Source: DATDUP01 sp035290345
GTDB taxonomy: Bacteria; Patescibacteriota; Patescibacteriia; Magasanikbacterales; UBA922
Direction: 5' to 3'
Assembly (NCBI GenBank): GCA_035290345.1
Contig: DATDUP010000017.1
Span: 1-39,383, forward strand
Length of the DNA stretch: 39,383 bases
Part shown: positions 7,836-14,451 of the stretch, piece after piece
Layout: every line of letters begins with the position of its first letter
Position numbering within the stretch: position 1 is the first letter of the stretch
Program-made: the position numbers and the translations under genes
The notes under the pieces: generated by a model
The model's database searches: none
Seen by the model: the letters and a program-made list of their open reading frames with translations, nothing else
What the model was told of the DNA's origin: nothing

Positions 7836-9872
7836 ATGAAAAATCAAACAAAAGTAAATTTACGCGCTAAGGTACGTTGGGGGATAGTTGGTATTTTGGT
7901 TTTACTGGCCGCCGCTGTTATCTTTGATGTGCCTGTGTATTTCAACCGGGGCGTGGACAAGGTAAATGCCGTGGCCCATCTTGGTTTGCCGAAGATGCCG
8001 GAAAAAGGCTTTAATCTTGGTTTGGATTTGCGAGGTGGTGCTCATTTAGTCTACCGCGCTCAAGTGGGCGAGGGAGACGAAAAAACTCAAGCCGCGGCTG
8101 TGGAGGGTGTCCGGGATGTAATTGAACGGCGAGTCAATGCTTTTGGGGTGGGCGAATCAGTAGTCCAGACCACCAAAGTGGGCGAAGAGTATCGTCTCAT
8201 CGTGGAATTACCAGGGGTGACTGATGTCAAAGAAGCCATTAAAATGATTGGCGAGACACCGACTTTGGAATTTAAAGAAGAAAATACCGAACCCCCTCGG
8301 GAACTGACGAAAGAGGAAGTAAAACAATTGAGTGATTATAACAAGAAAGCAGAAAAGACAGCGAAAGAAGTTTTGCAGAAATCTTTGGCTGGAAATGATT
8401 TTGGCCAATTAGTCGCGGATTATTCAGAAGACCAGTTAAGCAAGAATAATGGCGGCTATCTTGGCTATGTTTCCCGTTTTTCTCCTTATAAGGAACTTTA
8501 CGATTGGGCGGAAAATGCTGCAGTTGGTTTGGCTAAGAATTATGTACAAACAAAAGAAGGTTATAATATCGTGAAGAAAGGGCAAGAAAAAACCGGAGAA
8601 ACAGAAGTGCGAGCTAGCCATATTTTACTCTGTTATCTTGGGGCCATAGGTTGCGATCAGCCAGAATACACGGCTGAAGAAGCCTTGGCTAAAGCACAAG
8701 AGATATATAGCCAGGCCAATGCGGAAAATTTTGCCGCTCTGGCTAAAGAATATTCTGTTGATCCTGGTTCTGAGGATAAGGGTGGAGATTTGGGGTATTT
8801 TACTAGAGGAATGATGGATATCCAGGAATTTGGTGATGCGGTTTTTCAAGCTCAAGTCGGTGAAATAGTTGGTCCAATTAAAACCGATTTTGGCTATCAT
8901 GTTATTTACAAACAAGACGAGCGTCAGACTAAAGAATATGAAATCTGGCGAGTCTTGGTTTCTACGAAAGATGAAACTGATATTTTACCACCGACTGATC
9001 CTTGGAAATCCACCGGCCTTTCTGGTAAACAATTGGGTCGTTCCGAAGTGGTTACTGACCAACAGACTGGAGCGGTGCAGGTTTCTTTGCAGTTTAATGA
9101 AGAGGGAACAAGATTATTTAAAGAAATTACTGCAAGAAATGTAGGTAAGGTGGTAGGCATTTTCTTGGATGGCCAGCCCATCAGCACTCCTGTAGTCAAC
9201 GAGCCGATTCCTGATGGCCGGGCAGTTATTTCCGGAAGCTTCGGTTTGTCGGAAGCAAAACTTTTGGTCCAGCGTTTGAATTCTGGTGCTTTGCCTGTAC
9301 CAGTAGAATTGATTGGCCAAGAGACAGTGGGGGCAAGCTTGGGCATGAAGTCTTTGTCCTTGAGTTTACGAGCTGGTTTGATTGGGGTGGCCCTGGTAAT
9401 GCTCTATATGCTGTTCTACTACCGTCTTCCCGGTTTCTTGTCCATAATTTCTCTTTGTCTTTATATTGCCGTAACCTTAGCCTTGTTTAAATTGATCGGT
9501 GTGACATTGACTCTGGCTGGTATTGCTGGTTTCATCTTGTCTGTAGGTATGGCTGTGGATGCGAATGTTTTAATCTTTGAACGTTCTAAAGAAGAATTGG
9601 CTTCAGGTAAGAGTTTGAAAGCCGCGGTGGAAGAGGGTTTTAACCGGGCCTGGACTTCCATCCGTGATTCCAATATTTCCACCCTGATTTCCTGTGTTCT
9701 CTTAATGTGGTTCGGCACAAGTTTTGTAAAAGGCTTTGCCGTTACTCTGACCATTGGTATTTTAGTGAGTATGTTTACGGCGATCACAGTTACTAGGGTC
9801 ATGTTGCGTTTTATCTGTCCCTGGTTCAAAGCCGAAGCCAACTGGTTATTCTTAGGTGCTAAAAAGAAGTAA
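7836..9872 (+). CDS. secD: Protein translocase subunit SecD with inserted parvulin-like domains
   Basis: SecD uses the proton motive force to help preproteins cross the membrane. The 678-residue protein has the first membrane helix (about 15-32), the SecD start LGLDLRGGAHLVY, then six-helix permease segments at the C-terminus with AGIAGFILSVGMAVDANVLIFER. Between about residues 150 and 370 it carries a long insertion not found in ordinary SecD. Its second half (about 255-362) reads as a parvulin/PpiC prolyl isomerase: VRASHILL, FAALAKEYSVDPGS, KGGDLGYFTRG and FGYHVIYK. The first half (about 165-250) looks like a degenerate copy. The insert lies in the large extracytoplasmic P1 domain, so a foldase would meet emerging substrates. 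secF follows after one base. Confidence 0.93.
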   Translation: MKNQTKVNLRAKVRWGIVGILVLLAAAVIFDVPVYFNRGVDKVNAVAHLGLPKMPEKGFNLGLDLRGGAHLVYRAQVGEGDEKTQAAAVEGVRDVIERRVNAFGVGESVVQTTKVGEEYRLIVELPGVTDVKEAIKMIGETPTLEFKEENTEPPRELTKEEVKQLSDYNKKAEKTAKEVLQKSLAGNDFGQLVADYSEDQLSKNNGGYLGYVSRFSPYKELYDWAENAAVGLAKNYVQTKEGYNIVKKGQEKTGETEVRASHILLCYLGAIGCDQPEYTAEEALAKAQEIYSQANAENFAALAKEYSVDPGSEDKGGDLGYFTRGMMDIQEFGDAVFQAQVGEIVGPIKTDFGYHVIYKQDERQTKEYEIWRVLVSTKDETDILPPTDPWKSTGLSGKQLGRSEVVTDQQTGAVQVSLQFNEEGTRLFKEITARNVGKVVGIFLDGQPISTPVVNEPIPDGRAVISGSFGLSEAKLLVQRLNSGALPVPVELIGQETVGASLGMKSLSLSLRAGLIGVALVMLYMLFYYRLPGFLSIISLCLYIAVTLALFKLIGVTLTLAGIAGFILSVGMAVDANVLIFERSKEELASGKSLKAAVEEGFNRAWTSIRDSNISTLISCVLLMWFGTSFVKGFAVTLTIGILVSMFTAITVTRVMLRFICPWFKAEANWLFLGAKKK

Positions 9873-9873
9873 T

Positions 9874-10800
9874 ATGATTAATTTCATCAAATACCAGTCG
9901 TGGACTTTTGGCCTAGCTGTGGCGATCACTCTGATCAGTTTGGGCTTGTTGGCCGTTATTGGCTTACGGCCGGCCATAGATTTTACAGGCGGCACGCTTT
10001 TGGTTTTGAATTTTACCGGAGAACGGCCGACCGCCATGGATATGTCTGGTGTTATCAAGGGGTTGAATTTGAATCTGGGGGAACCGACTGCCAAACCTTC
10101 GGGAGAGACCAATATGATGGTGCGGGTCCGCTTCTTGTCTGAGGAGGAACACAATCAATTATTAACAGGAATACGAACAGCTTATGAAACTCCTGGTGAC
10201 AGCAATGATTTGGTGTTGGAAGAGCGGGTAGAAACCATTGGTCCTTCCATCAGCGCCAATTTTCGTACGCGTACCACTTATGCCATTATTGTGGTAGTGA
10301 CAGCGATTCTGATTTACATTGCCTATGCCTTTCGTCAGATTTCTCGGCCCGTGCAATCTTGGAAATATGGTATAGCTGCCGTTTTGGCTCTCACTCATGA
10401 TGTTTTAATTACCATTGGTGTGTTTACGCTTTTGGGTAAATATCTGAATGTGGAAGTGGGCGTGCCTTTCGTCGTGGCATTGTTGACCATTCTTGGTTAT
10501 TCGGTTAATGATACTATTGTTGTTTTTGACCGTATCCGTGAGAATTTAATTAAGAAAGGGAGTAGCGAAGATTATCCAACCATTGTTAATCTGGCCTTGA
10601 ATCAAACATTAGCTCGATCGTTCAATACCTCTTTTACCACCTTATTGGCCTTATTCGGTTTGTTCTTCTTTGGCGGGGAGTCAATCAAATATTTTTCTCT
10701 GGCCCTGATTATTGGTATTGCGGCTGGTACTTATTCCTCTATTTTCATTGCCAGTCCGGCAGTTGTGCTCTGGTATCGTTGGAAGACCAGACGATCGTAA
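9874..10800 (+). CDS. secF: Protein translocase subunit SecF
   Basis: Partner of SecD in the SecDF translocation motor. The 308-residue protein has one N-terminal membrane helix, the signature GLRPAIDFTGGTLLVLNF, a short periplasmic-type domain, and five C-terminal helices with YSVNDTIVVFDRIRENL, which matches the conserved SecF helix containing the acidic residue used in proton coupling. The ATG at 9874 is one base after secD; an in-frame start 18 bases earlier would overlap secD and is less likely. A terminator follows. Confidence 0.95.
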   Translation: MINFIKYQSWTFGLAVAITLISLGLLAVIGLRPAIDFTGGTLLVLNFTGERPTAMDMSGVIKGLNLNLGEPTAKPSGETNMMVRVRFLSEEEHNQLLTGIRTAYETPGDSNDLVLEERVETIGPSISANFRTRTTYAIIVVVTAILIYIAYAFRQISRPVQSWKYGIAAVLALTHDVLITIGVFTLLGKYLNVEVGVPFVVALLTILGYSVNDTIVVFDRIRENLIKKGSSEDYPTIVNLALNQTLARSFNTSFTTLLALFGLFFFGGESIKYFSLALIIGIAAGTYSSIFIASPAVVLWYRWKTRRS

Positions 10801-10814
10801 TTGGCGGGAGATAC

Positions 10815-10845
10815 AAAAGCCGTGGGTTATTCCACGGCTTTTTTT
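10815..10845 (+). terminator. Rho-independent terminator after secF
   Basis: AAAAGCCGTGG and CCACGGC form the stem around a six-base loop, followed by seven T. It also contains the stop codon of the convergent kinase gene, so it may end both units, though the T-run on the minus strand is short. Confidence 0.9.
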
Positions 10846-11585
10846 AGATATAGATTGAGGGTAGACATTTCTCCTTCTCTGGTCAAACCGATTTTCCCCT
10901 TCATTCTTTTCAACAGTTTTTGGGAAATCAACCAAGAGACATCCTGAGGCCAGGCATGGGGGAAAGGGAAGGTGATCTTTATCCGCCGATACCGCCAGCT
11001 TTTCTTTATCTCCCAAACCAGCTGACTGTTTTCAGGGGAGAGGTTAATTATTTTGGCGAATAACCAGGTAAGACATTCTTCCAGTTCCGTCGGGATGATC
11101 AAGGCCCAAGCTTGATTGGGGAAAATTGATTCTATTTGTAATTTTTTTTCAGTCAGCATGGGGGTCAGACATTCGCGGAATTGTCTTAACAAGATAACCA
11201 GATCTGAAGTTTGTTTTTTAGACAAGGGTTTGGTTTCCAAAGAAATCAGCCGAGCCAATTGATCAATGTAATCTGTTAATTGGTTCAGGGTGTTATCAAT
11301 CAAGGATGTACTTTCTCGTTCAGAAGTGGTGTAAGGGATGATATCCAATTGTTGGCGGAGTAAAGTGATGGGAGTTTTTAGACCATGTAAAAAATTTGAT
11401 TGGAGTTTGTGGTTAGCTAAAATCAGCCGCTGGTTCTGTCTGGTCAATTGCTGGTTTTTTATCCGCAGTTGCCTTACCTTTTCAGCGGCATTGTTTTGGG
11501 ACTGGGTAATTAAAAATTTTTTGGCCAATGAGGTGAGATTGAACGGCCGCAGTCCGAATGGTTTGATGATTGTTTCTAATATCAT
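10827..11585 (-). CDS. Soluble histidine-kinase-like protein with degenerate ATPase domain
   Basis: A 252-residue protein. A coiled coil (about 30-62) leads into an H-box FLHGLKTPITLLRQQLD with His67 as the candidate phospho-site. The partner helix follows to about residue 120. The C-terminal half occupies the place of the HATPase domain, but no clear N, G1 or G2 boxes are visible, and no membrane helices or sensor domain precede the coiled coil. It may receive phosphate rather than make it, or be a remnant. The gene lies downstream of the OmpR-type regulator, but a terminator and a palindromic repeat intervene. Its start falls at the edge of that repeat, without a visible ribosome binding site, so an N-terminal truncation is possible. 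Confidence 0.6.
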   Translation of the reverse strand: MILETIIKPFGLRPFNLTSLAKKFLITQSQNNAAEKVRQLRIKNQQLTRQNQRLILANHKLQSNFLHGLKTPITLLRQQLDIIPYTTSERESTSLIDNTLNQLTDYIDQLARLISLETKPLSKKQTSDLVILLRQFRECLTPMLTEKKLQIESIFPNQAWALIIPTELEECLTWLFAKIINLSPENSQLVWEIKKSWRYRRIKITFPFPHAWPQDVSWLISQKLLKRMKGKIGLTREGEMSTLNLYLKKAVE

Positions 11586-11678
11586 AGGGGTGGTTAGCCC
11601 CTACCCGGTTGGCAGCAGTCTGTCTGCCTTCCTTGTCACGGGTAGGGGCTGGTTGGCGGAGATTTAGACAAGGAAGGT
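11585..11678. repeat. Palindromic repeat element with interlocked arms
   Basis: Two perfect inverted repeats interleave: AGCCCCTACCCG (11596-11607) with CGGGTAGGGGCT (11639-11650), and CCTTCCTTGTC (11627-11637) with GACAAGGAAGG (11668-11678). A small hairpin GGCAG/CTGCC lies between. The order A-B-A'-B' could form a pseudoknot. It is GC-richer than its surroundings and looks like a dispersed non-coding repeat; other genomic copies cannot be checked here. Confidence 0.6.
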
Positions 11679-11810
11679 CCCTTCTTGATGACAAACTGAG
11701 GTTAGGATAACAAATCGATTCCAGCTGAGACTAAAAAGATAATGGAGGGATACCGGAGTAAATATAGAGAAAGGTTGGAAAGGAGATAAAAAGGGAATAA
11801 AGAGATAAAT

Positions 11811-11836
11811 AAAAAGCGCGGATTTACGCGTTTTTT
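11811..11836 (-). terminator. Terminator after the response regulator
   Basis: On the minus strand AAAAACGCG, a TAAATC loop and CGCG then CTTTTT form a stem and T-run, directly after the regulator's stop codon. Confidence 0.75.
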
Positions 11837-11842
11837 CTTTGG

Positions 11843-12511
11843 TTAGGTCGCTTCTAATTTGTAACCGCGTCCAGGGATGGTGTGGATAAGTGGGCGGTTT
11901 TTAATTTCAATTTTTTTTCTCAGGCTCAAAATATGAGATTCAATCGTATTGGAAAAGGGGTCAGCATTCATATCCCAGACATGTTCTAGGATCATTCCTC
12001 GGGAAAGCACTAAACCTTGGTGCCGCATCAGATATTCCAGGAGCATGAATTCTTTTTTAGTCAGACGAATCTCTTCTCCATCCTTTTTTACCAGATGCCG
12101 GCGGGCATCAAGACTAATGTTTTTTATCCGGATTACATCTTCGGCAATAGTTGCCGGACGGCGGAGTAGGGCGCGGATTCTGGCCATCAATTCGCCAAAG
12201 GAAAAGGGTTTAGTTAGATAGTCATCAGCACCCGCATCCAGTAGTTCCACTTTTTTGGCTGGATCAGCAATGACCGAAAGCATGAGAATGGGTGGAGATT
12301 GTTTTTTCAATCGTACTTGACGGCAGACCTCCTGGCCATCTTTCTTTGGTAGGACATTATCCAAAATGATTAAATCATATTCATTCACTAACGCCAATCG
12401 TAAACCCTGATCGCCATCCGTGGCCAAGTCAACCACAAAACACTCGGACTCCAAATTGGTCTTCAGGTTTCTGGCCAAAGCCAGTTCATCTTCTACCAAG
12501 AGGATACGCAT
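11843..12511 (-). CDS. OmpR/PhoB-family response regulator
   Basis: A 222-residue two-domain regulator. The receiver domain (1-118) has the acidic pair ED at 7-8, phospho-acceptor Asp51 in LIILDNVLP, and the lysine in YLTKPFSFGEL. The C-terminal winged helix (about 125-220) has the typical LTKKEFMLLEYLM, then HVWDMNADPFSNTIESHILSLRKK as recognition region and PGRGYKL as the wing. It should bind DNA repeats and control transcription after phosphorylation. It has its own promoter and terminator. The only kinase-like gene nearby is the soluble 10827-11585 protein. A GTACT-AGTAC dyad lies upstream between its promoter and the divergent one. Confidence 0.92.
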   Translation of the reverse strand: MRILLVEDELALARNLKTNLESECFVVDLATDGDQGLRLALVNEYDLIILDNVLPKKDGQEVCRQVRLKKQSPPILMLSVIADPAKKVELLDAGADDYLTKPFSFGELMARIRALLRRPATIAEDVIRIKNISLDARRHLVKKDGEEIRLTKKEFMLLEYLMRHQGLVLSRGMILEHVWDMNADPFSNTIESHILSLRKKIEIKNRPLIHTIPGRGYKLEAT

Positions 12512-12534
12512 ATGGTTTTTGTTATCTTGAATTC

Positions 12535-12563
12535 ACGCTAGCATGGAGAAGATTTTTTGTCAA
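12535..12563 (-). promoter_or_regulatory. Promoter of the response regulator
   Basis: On the minus strand TTGACA (12563-12558), 17 bases and TAGCGT (12540-12535). It points away from the promoter at 12591. Confidence 0.6.
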
Positions 12564-12569
12564 TAGCCT

Positions 12570-12584
12570 GTACTAGACGAGTAC
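12570..12584. promoter_or_regulatory. Dyad GTACT-AGTAC between divergent promoters
   Basis: GTACT (12570-12574) and AGTAC (12580-12584) form a dyad with a five-base centre, placed between the -35 boxes of the two divergent promoters. It is a plausible operator for the neighbouring regulator, but this is only a positional argument. Confidence 0.35.
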
Positions 12585-12590
12585 AAATGC

Positions 12591-12619
12591 TTGACATTGA
12601 ATGGAAATTTCGCTAGGGT
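12591..12619 (+). promoter_or_regulatory. Promoter of the small GC-rich gene at 12767
   Basis: TTGACA (12591-12596), 17 bases and TAGGGT (12614-12619). The predicted leader before the ATG is about 140 bases, far longer than for other genes here. Confidence 0.55.
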
Positions 12620-12678
12620 AGAGCCATATTTTCTCGGTTTTCAAGAACTAGAAACAAAACAGAGGAGGTGAAAATAGA

Positions 12679-12754
12679 GATCGGTAGCGGTTCTTTACAA
12701 ACTCGCCTGTCAACGAGCCAGACAGGAAAAACGAGTAAATGGCTCATGACCGAT
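12679..12754 (+). ncRNA. Structured leader RNA with possible pseudoknot (riboswitch-like)
   Basis: A closing stem ATCGGT/ACCGAT (12679-12684 with 12749-12754) encloses a hairpin made of ACTCG and CCTGTC paired with GACAGG and CGAGT. The hairpin loop contains GAGCC, which can pair with GGCTC (12741-12745), giving a pseudoknot. The element ends three bases before the ribosome binding site GGAGG of the gene at 12767, the position expected of a translational switch. I do not recognise it as a known class. Confidence 0.4.
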
Positions 12755-12766
12755 GCGGAGGGAGAA

Positions 12767-12922
12767 ATGAGAAGAGTCGCGATTGTCGGGACCGGCATCA
12801 CTGAATGCCGGAGCCGGTGGGTGGAGGCCACTTACTGGCGACTGTTCCAAATGGCCACCAGAGCGGCGTTGGAGGACGCCAAGGTGGTGGCCAAAGAAGT
12901 GGACAGTGGGGAAAGGGACTGA
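12767..12922 (+). CDS. Small GC-rich protein resembling a thiolase N-terminus
   Basis: A 51-residue protein starting MRRVAIVGTGITECRSRW. The first strand, the glycine turn and the following helix (WRLFQMATRAALEDAKV) resemble the first 40 residues of SCP2/archaeal-type thiolases. The catalytic cysteine and the rest of a thiolase of about 390 residues are absent. It stops at a TGA followed by a terminator, so it is a complete transcription unit rather than a gene broken mid-frame. GGAGG lies five bases before the ATG. A longer reading from GTG at 12668 would place that start directly on another GGAGG and is less likely. By hand count 94 of 156 bases are G or C (60%), well above the neighbours. 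Function unknown; it may be a remnant. Confidence 0.45.
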   Translation: MRRVAIVGTGITECRSRWVEATYWRLFQMATRAALEDAKVVAKEVDSGERD

Positions 12923-12940
12923 TTTTAACGGTCCTTTTTT
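12912..12940 (+). terminator. Terminator after the thiolase-like fragment
   Basis: AAAGG-GAC pairs with GTCCTTT with one bulged G, followed by a T-run. Confidence 0.65.
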
Positions 12941-12955
12941 GTTCTCCACAGTTTG

Positions 12956-12984
12956 TTGACTAGGCTTGTTTTTTCTGGTATACT
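12956..12984 (+). promoter_or_regulatory. Promoter of the tRNA gene
   Basis: TTGACT (12956-12961), 17 bases and TATACT (12979-12984), about 13 bases before the mature tRNA 5' end. Confidence 0.75.
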
Positions 12985-12997
12985 GGGGACGATATAT

Positions 12998-13362
12998 TCG
13001 GCGGTAGCTCAGTGGTAGAGCAACTGGCTGTACGTAAAAATGCAGCCTTTGGTGGAAACGCCAGAGTGAAAAACAAGGTGAATTGCAGGAAGCCTGTCTC
13101 AAATTTATTTGAGTGGTAATCTGCAGCCAAGTCCTTTCTGCCTCTCTTCTTTGGAAGTAGTGGCTTTAAGGGAAGGTTCAGAGACTATCCGGTTCGGAGT
13201 ACTTGCCCTCAGGATCAGACTGGGGACGAGGAAGCGCCTTGCACCCGTAACGCTCTTGGTTTTATCAAGAATTGGCGTGGGTGAAGATATAGTCCATCCT
13301 TTTTGGAAACAGAAAGAAACGGAGTAACCAGTGGGTCGTGGGTTCGAGCCCCACCCGCCGAG
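12998..13362 (+). tRNA. tRNA-Asn(GUU) interrupted by a group I intron
   Basis: Joining 12998-13031 to 13325-13362 gives a perfect cloverleaf: acceptor TCGGCGG/CCGCCGA, D stem GCTC/GAGC, anticodon stem ACTGG/CCAGT, loop CTGTTAA with anticodon GTT, variable loop GGGTC, T stem GTGGG/CCCAC with TTCGAGC, and discriminator G. The G discriminator and the CTGTTAA loop match bacterial tRNA-Asn. The CCA end is not encoded. Reading across the unspliced junction could suggest GTA (Tyr), but the intron must end in G, which leaves TAA as the first exon-2 bases and makes the anticodon GUU. A terminator follows directly. Confidence 0.9.
13032..13324 (+). other. Group I self-splicing intron in the tRNA-Asn anticodon loop
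   Basis: A 293-base intron inserted after the second anticodon base. The 5' exon end GGCTGT pairs with GCAGCC (13042-13047), forming P1 with the required U-G wobble at the splice site. The conserved core is present in order: P AATTGCAGG (13081), Q AATCTGCAGCC (13118), R GTTCAGAGACTA (13176) and S AAGATATAGTCC (13284); P7 forms between R and S. P2 has a GAAA tetraloop (GGTG-GAAA-CGCC). The last intron base is G13324. No homing endonuclease is encoded. The core resembles group IC3 tRNA introns. Confidence 0.92.
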
Positions 13363-13364
13363 CA

Positions 13365-13390
13365 AAAATCGCTTAGTGAAGCGATTTTTT
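13365..13390 (+). terminator. Terminator after tRNA-Asn
   Basis: AAAATCGCTT and AAGCGATTTT form a ten-pair stem with an AGTG loop and extra T's. Confidence 0.9.
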
Positions 13391-13448
13391 GTTATATAGA
13401 AAGTTGGGTAATTAGATTTATTGTCTTTAAAATGATAAAATTATTGGT

Positions 13449-14288
13449 ATGATTTGGTTGGTATTTTCTTTATTAGCTGGACTATCATTTGCCACCTCAA
13501 GAATAGTGGCGCGTTTTTTATTACGCCAAGATGGTAATGCTCTGGCATTTACTGCGTTGCATAGTTTTTTTGCTGGGTTGGTTCTGTTACCAATGGCGAT
13601 TTGGAAATTAGATTTACCAGACAATGAGATTATTTGGCTTTGGTTTTTCGGAATTGTAATTTTTGCTTTTTTGTCTGATTGGTTGGCATTTTTGGCGCTA
13701 AAGCTAATAGATATTTCTGAATATCAAATTGTGGGGCAAGTGCGTCATTTGCTTATAATTATTGGAGGTTTTGTATTTTTTACCGAGCCGGTTACGATTT
13801 TTAAAATGATTGCCATTGTTCTTATTGGAGTTGGGGTCTGGGTTTCTCGATATGAAAAGAAGTCGTTTGTTATAAATCGAGGGGTGACACTTACCGTCCT
13901 TTCCACCCTTGCGGCGGTGATTGCGTTTTTATTTGTGAAACAGACAGTCACGGATTTCTCTGAAATATCAGCCGCCTCTTTTGAATTATTGTTGTTAGCC
14001 TTTTTGGGATTTTCATTGGGTGGATTTAGTTTTTCTAAGATTAAAAAAGAATTAAAGATTCAAAAATGGGGATTAGTTATTTCCGGTGTGTTGTTTGGTT
14101 TGTTTGAGGTGTTGCTATTTTTGGCTTTGTCACACGGGGAAGCTTCAAGGGTGGTTCCTGTGGTACAAAGCTCATTAATTTTTTCCGTCCTCGGTGGTAT
14201 TATTTTCCTTAAAGAACGGACAAATGTACCGCAGAAAATTTTTGGTACGTTGTTAGCCATAGTTGGAATTATATTATTAGCAATTTAA
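13449..14288 (+). CDS. EamA-family (DMT) transporter
   Basis: A 279-residue membrane protein with about ten hydrophobic helices arranged as two similar halves of five, the hallmark of EamA/drug-metabolite transporters. The first half begins WLVFSLLAGLSFATSRIVARF; the second ends with the family-like VVPVVQSSLIFSVLGGIIFLKERT and a final helix. These proteins export amino acids, nucleotides or other small metabolites across the inner membrane. The substrate cannot be deduced. The gene stands alone after the tRNA, without a visible Shine-Dalgarno sequence. Confidence 0.85.
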   Translation: MIWLVFSLLAGLSFATSRIVARFLLRQDGNALAFTALHSFFAGLVLLPMAIWKLDLPDNEIIWLWFFGIVIFAFLSDWLAFLALKLIDISEYQIVGQVRHLLIIIGGFVFFTEPVTIFKMIAIVLIGVGVWVSRYEKKSFVINRGVTLTVLSTLAAVIAFLFVKQTVTDFSEISAASFELLLLAFLGFSLGGFSFSKIKKELKIQKWGLVISGVLFGLFEVLLFLALSHGEASRVVPVVQSSLIFSVLGGIIFLKERTNVPQKIFGTLLAIVGIILLAI

Positions 14289-14451
14289 TATTTTCCTGTC
14301 TTCATGAGAATATATTTTTAGATTGTTGTAGTAGTATTTAGTGAAAGGAAAATTGGGAAACAGATAACAGGTGTGATAAAATAAAAACAAAATAATTATT
14401 AAGAAACTGGTTAATTATAAGCATCTGAAAACTGATAAAAAACAATTTCCC

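Noticed and set aside
11665..11842. Open, hydrophobic reading frame on the minus strand after the response regulator, at first taken for the lost membrane part of the kinase
   Set aside because: It has no start codon, and its beginning is the regulator's terminator. The hydrophobic look comes from T-rich sequence.
12998..13362. tRNA-Tyr(GUA)
   Set aside because: It would need the anticodon A to come from the intron's first base. With the intron ending in G and the P1 U-G splice pair, the spliced loop is CTGTTAA, i.e. Asn(GUU).
14289..14451. Gene in the gap between EamA and the Nramp-like gene
   Set aside because: No convincing frame; the sequence is AT-rich and may only hold a promoter.
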